A stretch of 62,404 nt of DNA. Source: Treponemataceae bacterium. Its GTDB lineage: Bacteria > Spirochaetota > Spirochaetia > Treponematales > Treponemataceae. The DNA lies in NCBI GenBank assembly GCA_024402495.1, contig JAKSTR010000007.1:1-62404 (forward strand), read 5' to 3'. Positions 1-7,726 of this stretch are shown here, one piece after another. Below the pieces are notes generated by a model. That model saw only the letters and a program-made list of their open reading frames with translations, was not told the origin of the DNA and did not search any database. Within the stretch, counting starts at the first letter, position 1, and every line of letters starts with the position of its first letter. The position numbers and the translations under genes are program-made.

Positions 1-686
1 TCGCCGTATTCGCTGTCCCTGCTGGTTAAGCCTTTGGTAGAACCTTCGCGACCGATATGTTCATCGCCATATTCGCTGTTACGGTCGCGCAGAGATTTTG
101 TACCGCCGCCAGTGCCGTCACCGCGAACGCTGGAACCGCTGGCTGAGTCGTATTCCGTTACATCAGCCTGCGCAAGACTTTTTGTACCGCCTTCGCGGCC
201 GATATGTTCAATGCCTTCTTCGCTGTTGCGGTCGCGCAGAGATTTTGTGCCGCCGCCAGTACCGTCACCTCGAACGCGGGTTTTTGGCGTACCGTCGTCA
301 ATTTCTTCAGCCTGTGCTAAATCTTTGGTACCGCCGGTGCGTCCAATATGTTCGGCGCCTTCTTCGCTGTTGCGTTCGTTCAGCTGTTTTGTGCCGCCGC
401 GGTTTTCTTTATCTTCAAGCGTAACGGTTGCGCCTTCTTTTTCTTCCTGAATTTTTTCAATTTTTCTAAGATTATTGATGGCGTCCTGTTTGTTTCTGGC
501 TTTTTCTTCTTCGGTTGGCGGTTCGCCAATACCTTTTACAACGCTTGCCACAACTGCGGCGGTAAGCGGAACTGCCGAAACGCCTGCAATTGCCGCCGAA
601 ACGCACGAACTTAACATCGTGATGCTTATTGCGCAAGCAGTAAGAACTGTAAGTGATTTTTTCAATTTAGTTTTTATCAGTTTCAT
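1..686 (-). CDS. Repeat-containing lipoprotein, 3' end outside window
   Basis: An open frame of at least 228 codons runs off the left edge, so its C-terminus is not seen. The start ATG at 686 is preceded by AGGAAAACA. The first 28 residues form a lipoprotein signal ending in the lipobox LSSC (Cys28), so the product is probably a lipid-anchored envelope protein. After a charged linker (EEEKARNK and following) the chain becomes a tandem repeat of about 49 residues. Each unit carries GGTKSLRDRNSEEG, EHIGREGGTK and RGDGTGGGTK segments, and the underlying DNA repeats with a 147-bp period (compare 82-120 with 229-268). No known domain is recognised and no function is proposed. The repeats are hydrophilic and rich in Gly, Arg, Asp and Glu, as in surface-exposed or disordered proteins. 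Confidence 0.85.
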   Translation of the reverse strand, partial: MKLIKTKLKKSLTVLTACAISITMLSSCVSAAIAGVSAVPLTAAVVASVVKGIGEPPTEEEKARNKQDAINNLRKIEKIQEEKEGATVTLEDKENRGGTKQLNERNSEEGAEHIGRTGGTKDLAQAEEIDDGTPKTRVRGDGTGGGTKSLRDRNSEEGIEHIGREGGTKSLAQADVTEYDSASGSSVRGDGTGGGTKSLRDRNSEYGDEHIGREGSTKGLTSRDSEYG

Positions 687-717
687 TGTTTTCCTGTAAT
701 GCCATACGGCGTTTTTT

Positions 718-763
718 TTCTATTGAATTTGTTCTATAACTTTCTATAAACCAAATGTTCTAT
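718..763 (-). promoter_or_regulatory. Cluster of four TTCTAT motifs upstream of lipoprotein
   Basis: The hexamer TTCTAT occurs at 718, 732, 742 and 758 (ATAGAA on the lipoprotein strand), with spacings of 14, 10 and 16 bp. It lies 30-80 bp upstream of the lipoprotein start at 686. The region should hold its promoter, but no clear -35/-10 pair stands out. A binding site is only an inference. Confidence 0.25.
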
Positions 764-845
764 CTGTTTATTTTCGACCAAAAAAAACATTTTCAGCACA
801 GCGAATTTGCCTGTGTACCAAACAGGCGCTTTGTAAAGGCTTTAA

Positions 846-874
846 TGGAAAATCAGGTTAAAATATGTTAAAAT
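846..874 (+). promoter_or_regulatory. Possible promoter placing TSS at the aat-like start
   Basis: TGGAAA (846-851), a 17-bp spacer and TAAAAT (869-874) lie so that transcription would begin about one base before the ATG at 882. No Shine-Dalgarno sequence precedes that ATG, which fits a leaderless message. The -35 match is weak. Confidence 0.35.
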
Positions 875-881
875 CATTCCC

Positions 882-1910
882 ATGAGGCTCATGCATTTGG
901 AAGATTTGTGGGGGCGTGCCCTTTATGACTGTTCGCTTGTAATTGAAAAAGCAGAAGATTTGCAGAATATCCGCAGTCTGCTGGAAAAAAATTACCGGGA
1001 AATTTCATATTTTAACGATTTTAACGACGACTGGGATGCTTCGATTTTGGATGTCGTTTACGATACGGCAGTTTGCGACGATTTTGATCCCAAAATTATC
1101 CGCAAGGCGCTGGAACTGGGCTTTTATCCGCTTGCAACAACCCGGCGCATTTGCCACCGGCGCGAACTGCCCAAACGGCTTGCCGCAGAATACGACGATG
1201 CTTTTTTTGAAAATCTGAAAGACATTCCGGTGGATTTTTCTGAAACTGGCGGCTTTAACCGTAATGCGGCTGGCGAAGCAGGCGAAGAAATTGATGCAGC
1301 CGAAAATCTCCGGAAAATTCCGCCGTTTTTTCGCTTTTGCGTTCAGCTTTTAACAATCCGCTATCATTCCAAAAAACTTATCATTTTTTTCAACAATTTC
1401 CGCATACCCCAAAAAGTGCCTTCTCTTATAAAAAAAAGATTTGCTGATTACACTTTAACTTTCAACAAAAACTTTAGTCTTTGCATGGAAGAACTTAAAA
1501 ACACTTACCGCAACGAAACATGGCTTTATCCTCTTTTGGTAGAACAGTTTACGCAGATAAACCAGAACCCGGACGAAAGCATCAGCGTTGATTCTGTTGA
1601 AATCTGGCATGACGGCGAACTGGTTGCAGGTGAATTTGGTTTTGTGACCGGCAATGTTTACGCAAGTTTAAGCGGCTTTCATAAGGAAGACGATATCGGT
1701 ACGGTGCAGATGGTGGTGCTGGGCTTATATCTTAAAAAGCACGGTTTTGCCTACTGGGATTTGGGCATGGAACTGGATTACAAATATCGATTTGGCGCTG
1801 TTGCCTGCAACTGGGACGAACAGGACGAAGCCTATGCCAGAACCAGCCGCCGCCGTATTGCCTTTTGCAGAGACGAAATACCGCTGACCGACTTTTTGAG
1901 CGATATGTAA
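882..1910 (+). CDS. aat: Leucyl/phenylalanyl-tRNA-protein transferase-like protein
   Basis: The protein has 342 residues. Its C-terminal half follows the L/F-tRNA-protein transferase pattern: NETWLYPLLVEQF, then SVEIWHDGELVAGEFGF, then YWDLGMEL and the RFGA segment. In that family these motifs form the GNAT-like core that moves Leu or Phe from tRNA to the N-terminus of proteins and marks them for degradation. The N-terminal part holds DFDPKIIRKALELGFYPLA, matching the short N-domain of the family. The protein is about 100 residues longer than the usual 230-240, mainly through an acidic, low-similarity stretch around residues 105-150. ATG882 has no SD; a second ATG at 891 follows GAGG closely. 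Family membership is fairly clear, but transferase activity is inferred. Confidence 0.7.
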   Translation: MRLMHLEDLWGRALYDCSLVIEKAEDLQNIRSLLEKNYREISYFNDFNDDWDASILDVVYDTAVCDDFDPKIIRKALELGFYPLATTRRICHRRELPKRLAAEYDDAFFENLKDIPVDFSETGGFNRNAAGEAGEEIDAAENLRKIPPFFRFCVQLLTIRYHSKKLIIFFNNFRIPQKVPSLIKKRFADYTLTFNKNFSLCMEELKNTYRNETWLYPLLVEQFTQINQNPDESISVDSVEIWHDGELVAGEFGFVTGNVYASLSGFHKEDDIGTVQMVVLGLYLKKHGFAYWDLGMELDYKYRFGAVACNWDEQDEAYARTSRRRIAFCRDEIPLTDFLSDM

Positions 1911-1921
1911 TGCAAAAAAGG

Positions 1922-1972
1922 GTGCAGGATGGTGCATGGTGCTACATGGCTCAAATAGCTGCCGGGCTTTTT
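1922..1972. repeat. Direct repeat, copy 1, left of sugar cassette
   Basis: This segment begins GTGCAGGATGGTGCATGGTG and ends GCCGGGC plus a T-run. It is nearly identical to 4310-4364. The end could form a short AGC/GCT hairpin followed by Ts, so the repeat may double as a terminator for the gene ending at 1910. The two copies bracket genes 2056-4094. Confidence 0.7.
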
Positions 1973-2055
1973 TTTTGGTTTACGGGCTTTGTCTATTCAA
2001 AAAAGGGCAAAAATGCTAGCATTGTTCAGTTAATTTGTTGAATGGAAAATTTTTT

Positions 2056-3033
2056 ATGGCAAAATATTTAATAACCGGTTTTTCTGGTTTTGTTTCTTTC
2101 TATTTTTTGGATTTATTAAACCGCGTTGCAGAAAACGGCGAAAAAACAGAAATTCTGGGCGTAGATTTAGCCCTGCCGCCAGATTATGACACAGATTATA
2201 AGTTTGAAAATTTAAATATCCGTTTTTTATCAATGAATCTTCTGGACGTGAACAGTCTGGAAATTGCAATTCATTCTTTTTATCCGGATTATATTGTACA
2301 TTTTGCTTCCTTCAGCAGCGTTGGCGCAAGCTGGAAAGACCCTATTGGCTGTTTTATGAACAACACCAACATTTTTCTGAACATGGTGGAAGCGGTAAGA
2401 AAAATCGGGGTAAAATGCCGTATTTTGTCAATTGGTTCTTCGGAAGAATACGGAAACGTAACCAGAGACCAGATACCGCTGACCGAAGAAAAAAAACTTC
2501 AGCCGGTAAGTCCTTACGCCATTGCCAGAGTTTCGCAGGAAATGCTTTCCAAATGTTATGTGGATTCTTTCGGGCTTGATATAGTTTTGACCCGTTCCTT
2601 TAACCACATAGGTCCGCGTCAGCGCGACTGTTTTGTTGTACCTTCATTCATAAAGCAGATTCTGGAACAGAAAAAGCAGGGCGTTGAAAACATTTCAATC
2701 AGTACCGGCGATTTGTCAATTATCCGCGACTTTCTGGATGTGCGCGACGTTGTAAAGGCCTATTATTTGCTTTTGCAGAAAGGCAAAAAAGGCGAATTGT
2801 ACAATGTCTGCAAAGGCGAAGGCCGTTCGCTTAAAGAAATTGTTGATTCGATTGCAGAAATTGCCGGCGTAAAAGTTACCGCCGTAACTGACCCTGAAAA
2901 AATAAGGCCAAACGACAATATGGTAATTGTTGGCAGCAACCGGAAAATTATAGAAGATACGGGCTGGCAGACAGAATATTCGCTGGAAGAAACTTTAAAA
3001 GAAATGATAGAAAAAATGGAGCAGAAAAAATGA
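2056..3033 (+). CDS. NAD(P)-dependent nucleotide-sugar epimerase/reductase (GDP-4-keto-6-deoxymannose reductase-like)
   Basis: This is a 325-residue extended short-chain dehydrogenase. The Rossmann start is YLITGFSGFVS, with the last Gly of the usual TGxxGxxG replaced by Ser. The SSEEYG strand, the SPYAIARVSQE helix, RSFNHIGPRQ and IRDFLDVRDV resemble GDP-6-deoxy-D-lyxo-4-hexulose reductase (Rmd) and GDP-mannose dehydratase relatives, which make deoxy-sugar donors. The catalytic YxxxK motif reads Y154-A-I-A-R158, so the lysine is arginine. ATG2056 is preferred to the upstream ATG at 2035 because the Rossmann strand begins immediately after it. The gene overlaps the next by ATGA, so the two are probably cotranscribed and act in one glycan pathway. 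The exact substrate is unknown. Confidence 0.75.
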   Translation: MAKYLITGFSGFVSFYFLDLLNRVAENGEKTEILGVDLALPPDYDTDYKFENLNIRFLSMNLLDVNSLEIAIHSFYPDYIVHFASFSSVGASWKDPIGCFMNNTNIFLNMVEAVRKIGVKCRILSIGSSEEYGNVTRDQIPLTEEKKLQPVSPYAIARVSQEMLSKCYVDSFGLDIVLTRSFNHIGPRQRDCFVVPSFIKQILEQKKQGVENISISTGDLSIIRDFLDVRDVVKAYYLLLQKGKKGELYNVCKGEGRSLKEIVDSIAEIAGVKVTAVTDPEKIRPNDNMVIVGSNRKIIEDTGWQTEYSLEETLKEMIEKMEQKK

Positions 3034-4094
3034 ACGTATTATACGACCACCAGATTTGGCTGATGCAGCGTTTCGGCGGTATTTCGCGCTATTTTATTGA
3101 ACTGATGAAAAACAGCGGAGGTCTGTTTAATTATTCTGTTACCGGCGTTTATTCGTCGAATGAATATTTAAAAGACATGGGGCTTCATAAAGATTTTCCG
3201 GTTTCCTTTAATTTCAAAGGCCGCCGCCGTATCTTAAAGCGCCTTAACGAAGGTGAATCTGTTAAACAGATGAACGGCGATTCTGTAGATATTCTGCACC
3301 CGACATATTTTTCGCCGTATTTTAACACCAGCAAAAAAGTCGTTCTAACCGTTTACGACATGATTTATGAACTTTTCCCCGAAATGATGTGCGACGGCGA
3401 AATGATAAATATGCGTAAAGAAACCGTGCACAAAGCTGACAAGATTATTGCAATCAGTGAATGCACTAAAAAAGACCTTCTGCGCATTTATCCTGACATT
3501 TCGCCGGAAAAAGTAGAAGTTACCTATCTGGGCAATTCGTTCCCGGTATCAGAAAATGCCAGGAAGGAAAATTACATTCTGTTTACCGGCAACAGGGCTT
3601 CTTACAAAAACTTTGCCAATTTTGCCCGGGCTGTTGCGCCTGTTTTAATAGAAAACAATTTGAAACTTATCTGTACCGGTTCAAAATTTGCCAGCTGGGA
3701 ATTGTGGTTTTTAGACCAGCTTGGTATTGGCGACAGGGTAGAAAGCCGTTTTGTAAACGATGCGGAATTAAGCGATTTGTATTCAAAAGCCTTGCTTTTT
3801 GTTTTTCCGTCGCTTTACGAAGGTTTCGGCATTCCCATTCTGGAATCTTTTGCTTCAAGCTGTCCGCTGCTTTTAAGCAATGCAAGCTGTTTTCCGGAAA
3901 TTGCGGGTGATGCCGGCGTTTATTTTGACCCGTACAGCATTGACGATATGCGCGAAAAAATTAATTCCGTGCTTATGTCGCAGGCTAAGCAGCAGGAACT
4001 GGTTGAAAAGGGCAGGGAACGCTTAAAGCTTTTTGACTGGGCAAAAACAACCCGCGAAACCGCAGAAGTTTATAAAAGTGTACTTAAGAATTAG
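3030..4094 (+). CDS. Glycosyltransferase, GT-B fold (GT4 family)
   Basis: The protein has 354 residues and an architecture typical of GT4 mannosyltransferases. The N-terminal acceptor domain starts NVLYDHQIW and includes FGGISRYFIEL. It is followed by VLTVYDMIYELFP and then by ADKIIAISECTKKDLL. The donor domain has VTYLGNS, ILFTGNRASYKNF and the EX7E motif, with E264 and E272 in EGFGIPILE. Family members transfer a sugar from a nucleotide donor to a growing glycan at the cytoplasmic side. Its ATG overlaps the stop of the reductase gene, implying translational coupling and use of the same deoxy- or mannose-type sugar. No membrane segment is seen. Acceptor and donor are not predictable. Confidence 0.85.
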   Translation: MNVLYDHQIWLMQRFGGISRYFIELMKNSGGLFNYSVTGVYSSNEYLKDMGLHKDFPVSFNFKGRRRILKRLNEGESVKQMNGDSVDILHPTYFSPYFNTSKKVVLTVYDMIYELFPEMMCDGEMINMRKETVHKADKIIAISECTKKDLLRIYPDISPEKVEVTYLGNSFPVSENARKENYILFTGNRASYKNFANFARAVAPVLIENNLKLICTGSKFASWELWFLDQLGIGDRVESRFVNDAELSDLYSKALLFVFPSLYEGFGIPILESFASSCPLLLSNASCFPEIAGDAGVYFDPYSIDDMREKINSVLMSQAKQQELVEKGRERLKLFDWAKTTRETAEVYKSVLKN

Positions 4095-4221
4095 TTTATG
4101 CGCCGGTTTTTGGGCAAATGTTTTAAGGCTTTGTTCGCGGTATTTGGCGGTTTTATAAAATCCGGCGTTTCTTTGCTGAATTACTGAATTTTTTCACTTC
4201 TTCTATAAAAAAATGACAGAC

Positions 4222-4268
4222 AGAACGAACGATGCTTTGTTGCAGGCTTGCAATTTATCGTTCGTTCT
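4222..4268. repeat. Perfect 12-bp inverted repeat
   Basis: AGAACGAACGAT (4222-4233) and ATCGTTCGTTCT (4257-4268) are perfectly complementary and enclose 23 bases that can pair further through TTGC and GCAA. No T-run follows, so it is not a standard terminator. The rest of 4095-4380 is non-coding. Confidence 0.7.
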
Positions 4269-4309
4269 TGCTGAAATTGCATCCGCGTATTAAATCTGCT
4301 GGCGCAGGC

Positions 4310-4364
4310 GTGCAGGATGGTGCATGGTGCTGCATGGCAGTCAAAGAAGCGCCGGGCTTTTTTG
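4310..4364. repeat. Direct repeat, copy 2, right of sugar cassette
   Basis: This is the second copy of the element at 1922-1972. Both begin GTGCAGGATGGTGCATGGTG and end in GCCGGGCTTTTTT, with a slightly divergent middle. This copy can form AAGC-GCCGG-GCTT followed by Ts. It lies just upstream of the tRNA promoter. Confidence 0.7.
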
Positions 4365-4380
4365 GCTCTGTGCCTCTTCG

Positions 4381-4409
4381 TTGACTAAACGGGGCTTTTT
4401 TGGTAATCT
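4381..4409 (+). promoter_or_regulatory. Promoter for tRNA-Pro
   Basis: TTGACT (4381-4386), a 17-bp spacer and TAATCT (4404-4409) form a good sigma-70-type promoter. The expected start lies near 4416, about 29 bases before the mature tRNA. Confidence 0.65.
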
Positions 4410-4444
4410 AGTCGCGTTTTTGCGTCAATTTTAGTTGCTTTTGT

Positions 4445-4518
4445 CGGGCAATAGCGCAGTTGGTTAGCGTACCAGTCTGGGGGACTGGGGGTCGCGGATT
4501 CGAGTTCCGCTTGCCCGA
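4445..4518 (+). tRNA. tRNA-Pro (anticodon GGG)
   Basis: A complete cloverleaf can be drawn. The acceptor stem is CGGGCAA with TTGCCCG, followed by discriminator A. The D-arm is GCGC/GCGT around AGTTGGTTA. The anticodon stem is CCAGT/ACTGG with loop CTGGGGG (anticodon GGG). The T-arm is GCGGA-TTCGAGT-TCCGC. The 3' CCA is not encoded. Confidence 0.95.
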
Positions 4519-4838
4519 CAAAAATAATTAGAACTGGCGCATTTTTTTTGCATTTTTGAAAAATGGCTTTTGGGGCAATGCCGGTGCTTTTTTAGATATT
4601 CTGCGCATTGCGGTTTTGTGCGCCAGTATCGCCTGTATTATGGAATATTTTTGCAATACCGGCGCAAGCTTCTGTCTTTACGTCTGCGATGGCATTTTTT
4701 GCGCCAAAAATATCTGCGCCGATATGCGGAATGGAAATTTTTCAACTTGAAAAGCCTGCAAACAGAATAAATTGCAAAAAAAACACCTTAAAATTTGCTT
4801 TTTGAAAAAAATATTACCATATTAAATATGAGGTATTT
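4519..4838. other. Intergenic region without recognisable genes
   Basis: This is 320 bases between the tRNA and lon. Short open frames of about 65 codons exist on the plus strand, but they have no ribosome binding site and no recognisable composition. No convincing tRNA terminator and no CIRCE-type heat-shock operator in front of lon was seen. Confidence 0.5.
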
Positions 4839-7229
4839 ATGGCAGAACCTAATATTATTCCTGCAGATCAGGTACTTTCTAATAAATTGTATTTAATTCC
4901 GTTAGCCGGTCACCCGATTTTTCCGGGTGTTTTTACCCCGCTTATGATAAGTTCGCCGGAAGACGCCAACGCTGTTGAGCTTGCATACGGCGCCGACGGT
5001 TTGATTGGTATTGTAATGGTAAAAAACGATGTCGAAGAACCCGGTGCCAGCGACCTTTATACCGTTGGTACTGCGGCGCGCATCGTTAAAAAAATCAATT
5101 TGCCGGACGGCGGCGTAAATATTTTTATTTCTACCGTAAAGCGTTTCCGCATAAAAAAGGTGCTCAGTCCGCGCGAACCGATGGTGGCGCTGGTTGACTA
5201 CCTTGAAGACGAAGAAGACGACACTTTTGAAGTAAAAGCCTTAACCCGTGCCTTGATAAGCGAAATGAAAGAAATTTCGGACAACAATCCGCTTTTTTCG
5301 GAAGAAATGCGCCTGAACATGGTAAACATCGACCAGAGTGGAAAAATTGCCGATTTTATTGCTTCAATTTTGAACGTTGATAAAGAAGACCAGCAGCGCA
5401 TTCTTGAAATGACAAACGTGCGCCAGCGCATGGAACAGGTTCTTGTCTTCATCAAAAAAGAACAGGAACTTTTGCGCATTCAGAAGAAAATTCAAAGCGA
5501 AATTAACGAAAGAATTGAAAAAAATCAGCGCGAATATTTTTTGAAGGAAGAACTGAAGAACATAAAAGAAGAACTTGGCATGATAACCGATGCCAAAAGT
5601 TCTGACTATCAGAAATTCAAGGAAAAAATAGACGCTTTTCATTTTGAGGGCGAAATTAAGGAAGCCGTTGAATCTGAGCTGGAAAAACTTTCGCTTATGG
5701 AAGCCGGTTCCAGCGAATATACGATGGTGCGCAATTACATAGAAACTATTGCAAATCTTCCGTGGAACGACCCTGAACCTGAAAATTATGACCTTGCGGC
5801 GGCTAAAAAAATGCTTGAAGCCGACCATTACGGGCTTGAAGACGTTAAAAAGCGCATAATTGAATATCTTGCCGTTAGAAAACTCAGAAACGACAGCAAG
5901 GGTTCTATTATTCTGCTGGTTGGCCCGCCGGGCGTTGGTAAAACCAGCGTCGGACGTTCTATTGCCAAAGCCATGAACAAGCCGTTTTTCAGGTTTTCTG
6001 TTGGCGGTATGCGCGACGAAGCCGAAATTAAAGGTCACCGGCGTACTTACATTGGTGCAATGCCGGGAAAAATCATTCAGGGGCTGAAGATTGTAAAATC
6101 TAAGGCGCCGGTTTTTATGATTGATGAAATTGACAAAATGTCATCAAGCTATCAGGGCGACCCTTCTTCTGCTTTGCTGGAAGTGCTTGACCCCGAACAG
6201 AATGTGGCTTTCCGCGACCATTATCTGGATTTGCCGTTTGACGTTTCAAACATTCTGTTTGTTCTTACGGCGAATTCGCTGGATTCCATTCCGGGGCCGC
6301 TGCTTGACCGCGCAGAAATTATCAGTCTTTCGGGCTATATTGATCAGGAAAAGGTTGAAATTGCCAAAAAATACCTTGTACCGCGCAGCCTTGAAAAAAA
6401 CGGCCTGAAAAAAGGTCAGGTTAAATACAGCAAGGAAATGCTTCTGGCAATTGCCAATAAATATGCGCGTGAAGCCGGCGTGCGCAATTTTGAAAAAAAT
6501 CTTGATAAAATACACCGCAAGTATGCAACTGAACTTTTAACGGGCGACGCATATTTAGCCGCTCAGGACGATGAACAGCGTGCCGAAGCGTTGTCTGCAA
6601 AACTTGAAGTTACAGGCGAAGATATTGCCAGATACCTGGGTAAGCCGATTTTTGACGAAGACGAAATTAAAAAAGCCGATACCGCCGGTACGGCAATCGG
6701 GCTTGCGTGGACAAGTATGGGCGGCGATACTTTGATTATTGAAGCTATAAGCAACCACGGTAAAGAAGGCATGCAGTTAACCGGGCAGATGGGCGACGTA
6801 ATGAAAGAATCTGCAAGCATTGCATTAAGCTGGGTGCGCCGTTACGCAATAGAAAAACGCATCTGTGCAAGCGACTGGTTTGACAAAAACTTTATTCACC
6901 TGCACATACCGGAAGGAGCAACGCCAAAAGACGGTCCTTCTGCCGGTATAACGATGTCAACGGCTTTGCTTTCGCTTGTTGGCGGAAAGTGCATAAAACC
7001 GGCTTTTGCCATGACCGGCGAACTTTCGCTTACGGGCAATGTTTTGCCGATTGGCGGCTTAAAGGAAAAAACGGTGGCGGCTAAACGCAATAAAATTAAG
7101 CACATTATTATCCCAAAACAAAATGTGCGCGATTTGGACGACATTCCGGAACACGTTAAAAAAGGTTTAACCTTTCACCCGGTAAGCAGAATGGAAGAAG
7201 TTGTTGAACTGATTTTTGATTCGCTTTAA
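4839..7229 (+). CDS. lon: ATP-dependent protease La (Lon)
   Basis: The protein has 796 residues, the usual length for bacterial LonA. The N-terminal substrate-binding domain begins LYLIPLAGHPIFPG. A coiled-coil region (about 205-260) follows. The AAA+ module has Walker A GPPGVGKT (362-369) and Walker B MIDEID (427-432). The protease domain has the Ser-Lys dyad, Ser701 in PKDGPSAG and Lys744 in GGLKEK. Lon degrades misfolded and regulatory cytosolic proteins as a hexamer. GAGG lies 8 bases before ATG4839. The gene stands alone and ends at a strong terminator. No heat-shock operator was recognised. Confidence 0.97.
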   Translation: MAEPNIIPADQVLSNKLYLIPLAGHPIFPGVFTPLMISSPEDANAVELAYGADGLIGIVMVKNDVEEPGASDLYTVGTAARIVKKINLPDGGVNIFISTVKRFRIKKVLSPREPMVALVDYLEDEEDDTFEVKALTRALISEMKEISDNNPLFSEEMRLNMVNIDQSGKIADFIASILNVDKEDQQRILEMTNVRQRMEQVLVFIKKEQELLRIQKKIQSEINERIEKNQREYFLKEELKNIKEELGMITDAKSSDYQKFKEKIDAFHFEGEIKEAVESELEKLSLMEAGSSEYTMVRNYIETIANLPWNDPEPENYDLAAAKKMLEADHYGLEDVKKRIIEYLAVRKLRNDSKGSIILLVGPPGVGKTSVGRSIAKAMNKPFFRFSVGGMRDEAEIKGHRRTYIGAMPGKIIQGLKIVKSKAPVFMIDEIDKMSSSYQGDPSSALLEVLDPEQNVAFRDHYLDLPFDVSNILFVLTANSLDSIPGPLLDRAEIISLSGYIDQEKVEIAKKYLVPRSLEKNGLKKGQVKYSKEMLLAIANKYAREAGVRNFEKNLDKIHRKYATELLTGDAYLAAQDDEQRAEALSAKLEVTGEDIARYLGKPIFDEDEIKKADTAGTAIGLAWTSMGGDTLIIEAISNHGKEGMQLTGQMGDVMKESASIALSWVRRYAIEKRICASDWFDKNFIHLHIPEGATPKDGPSAGITMSTALLSLVGGKCIKPAFAMTGELSLTGNVLPIGGLKEKTVAAKRNKIKHIIIPKQNVRDLDDIPEHVKKGLTFHPVSRMEEVVELIFDSL

Positions 7230-7259
7230 TTTGGTGTTTGCGTTTTTGCAAGATATTTA

Positions 7260-7298
7260 ACTGCCTGCATTTTATAAAAAGTGCAGGCAGTTTTATTT
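7260..7298 (+). terminator. Terminator of lon
   Basis: ACTGCCTGCA and TGCAGGCAGT form a 10-bp perfect stem around TTTTATAAAAAG, followed by TTTATTTT. Confidence 0.9.
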
Positions 7299-7311
7299 TG
7301 CGCGCAATTAA

Positions 7312-7390
7312 CAACCTCGCCGCAATCAGCGAGGTATGTTGTTCTTAATAAGCGGTTGCAGTCGGTTTTAATATCCCGATGCACGAATAA
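7312..7390 (-). repeat. Dispersed structured repeat, copy A
   Basis: Read on the minus strand, this copy runs from TTATTCGTGC through GACTGCAACCGCTTATTA and CATACCTCG to GCGGCGAGGTTGTT. It matches 56137-56252 at most positions but lacks that copy's internal hairpin segment. The GTTGTT end contains CCTCGC/GCGAGG flanked by AACAA/TTGTT and can fold. It lies directly after the lon terminator. It is non-coding. Confidence 0.75.
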
Positions 7391-7510
7391 AAAATTGCGG
7401 AATGTATTTTTTTTCAGTTTTGCTTTTTTTGCGCTTTTTGGTGCTTTGTAGTGTTTTGTGGCGCAAAGGTTGTGTGATGCGTACTTTGGGTGCGGAAAAA
7501 ATACGGAAAG

Positions 7511-7600
7511 ATTAAAATCAGATTAAAGAAATTTAAAAAAATGCGCATTTATTAAAGATTTATTAAAACTTTATTAAGGTTTCATTAAAGTTCAATTAAA
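7511..7600 (+). promoter_or_regulatory. 11-bp-phased ATTAAA array upstream of the DUF4349 gene
   Basis: ATTAAA (once ATTAAG) begins at 7551, 7562, 7573, 7584 and 7595, exactly 11 bp apart. A second in-phase pair is at 7511 and 7522. Direct repeats spaced by one helical turn are typical of OmpR/PhoB-family response-regulator sites. That reading is inference: no regulator gene is nearby and the promoter itself is not clear. A hairpin, CAGAAAGCT with AGCTTTCTG at 7673-7702, lies in the leader before the SD. Confidence 0.5.
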
Positions 7601-7726
7601 AAGGCATGTTTTGCTGAAACTTTTTTTACCGGATGCGTGTTATTTTTTACGTAATTAACAAGACCGAATTAACAGAAAGCTGAAGAAAGTTTTAGCTTTC
7701 TGCTTTATAAAAGCCAGGAGATTTAT

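Noticed and set aside
34-450. Plus-strand proteins over the first 700 bases
   Set aside because: These frames oppose the minus-strand lipoprotein, which has a signal peptide, SD and repeats in frame.
1922-4364. Composite transposon around the sugar genes
   Set aside because: The flanking repeats are only about 50 bp, lack terminal inverted repeats, and no transposase is present.
4556-4805. Small proteins between tRNA-Pro and lon
   Set aside because: Several overlapping 64-66 codon frames, none with an SD or recognisable features.
4750-4838. CIRCE heat-shock operator before lon
   Set aside because: No TTAGCACTC-N9-GAGTGCTAA-like inverted repeat is visible.
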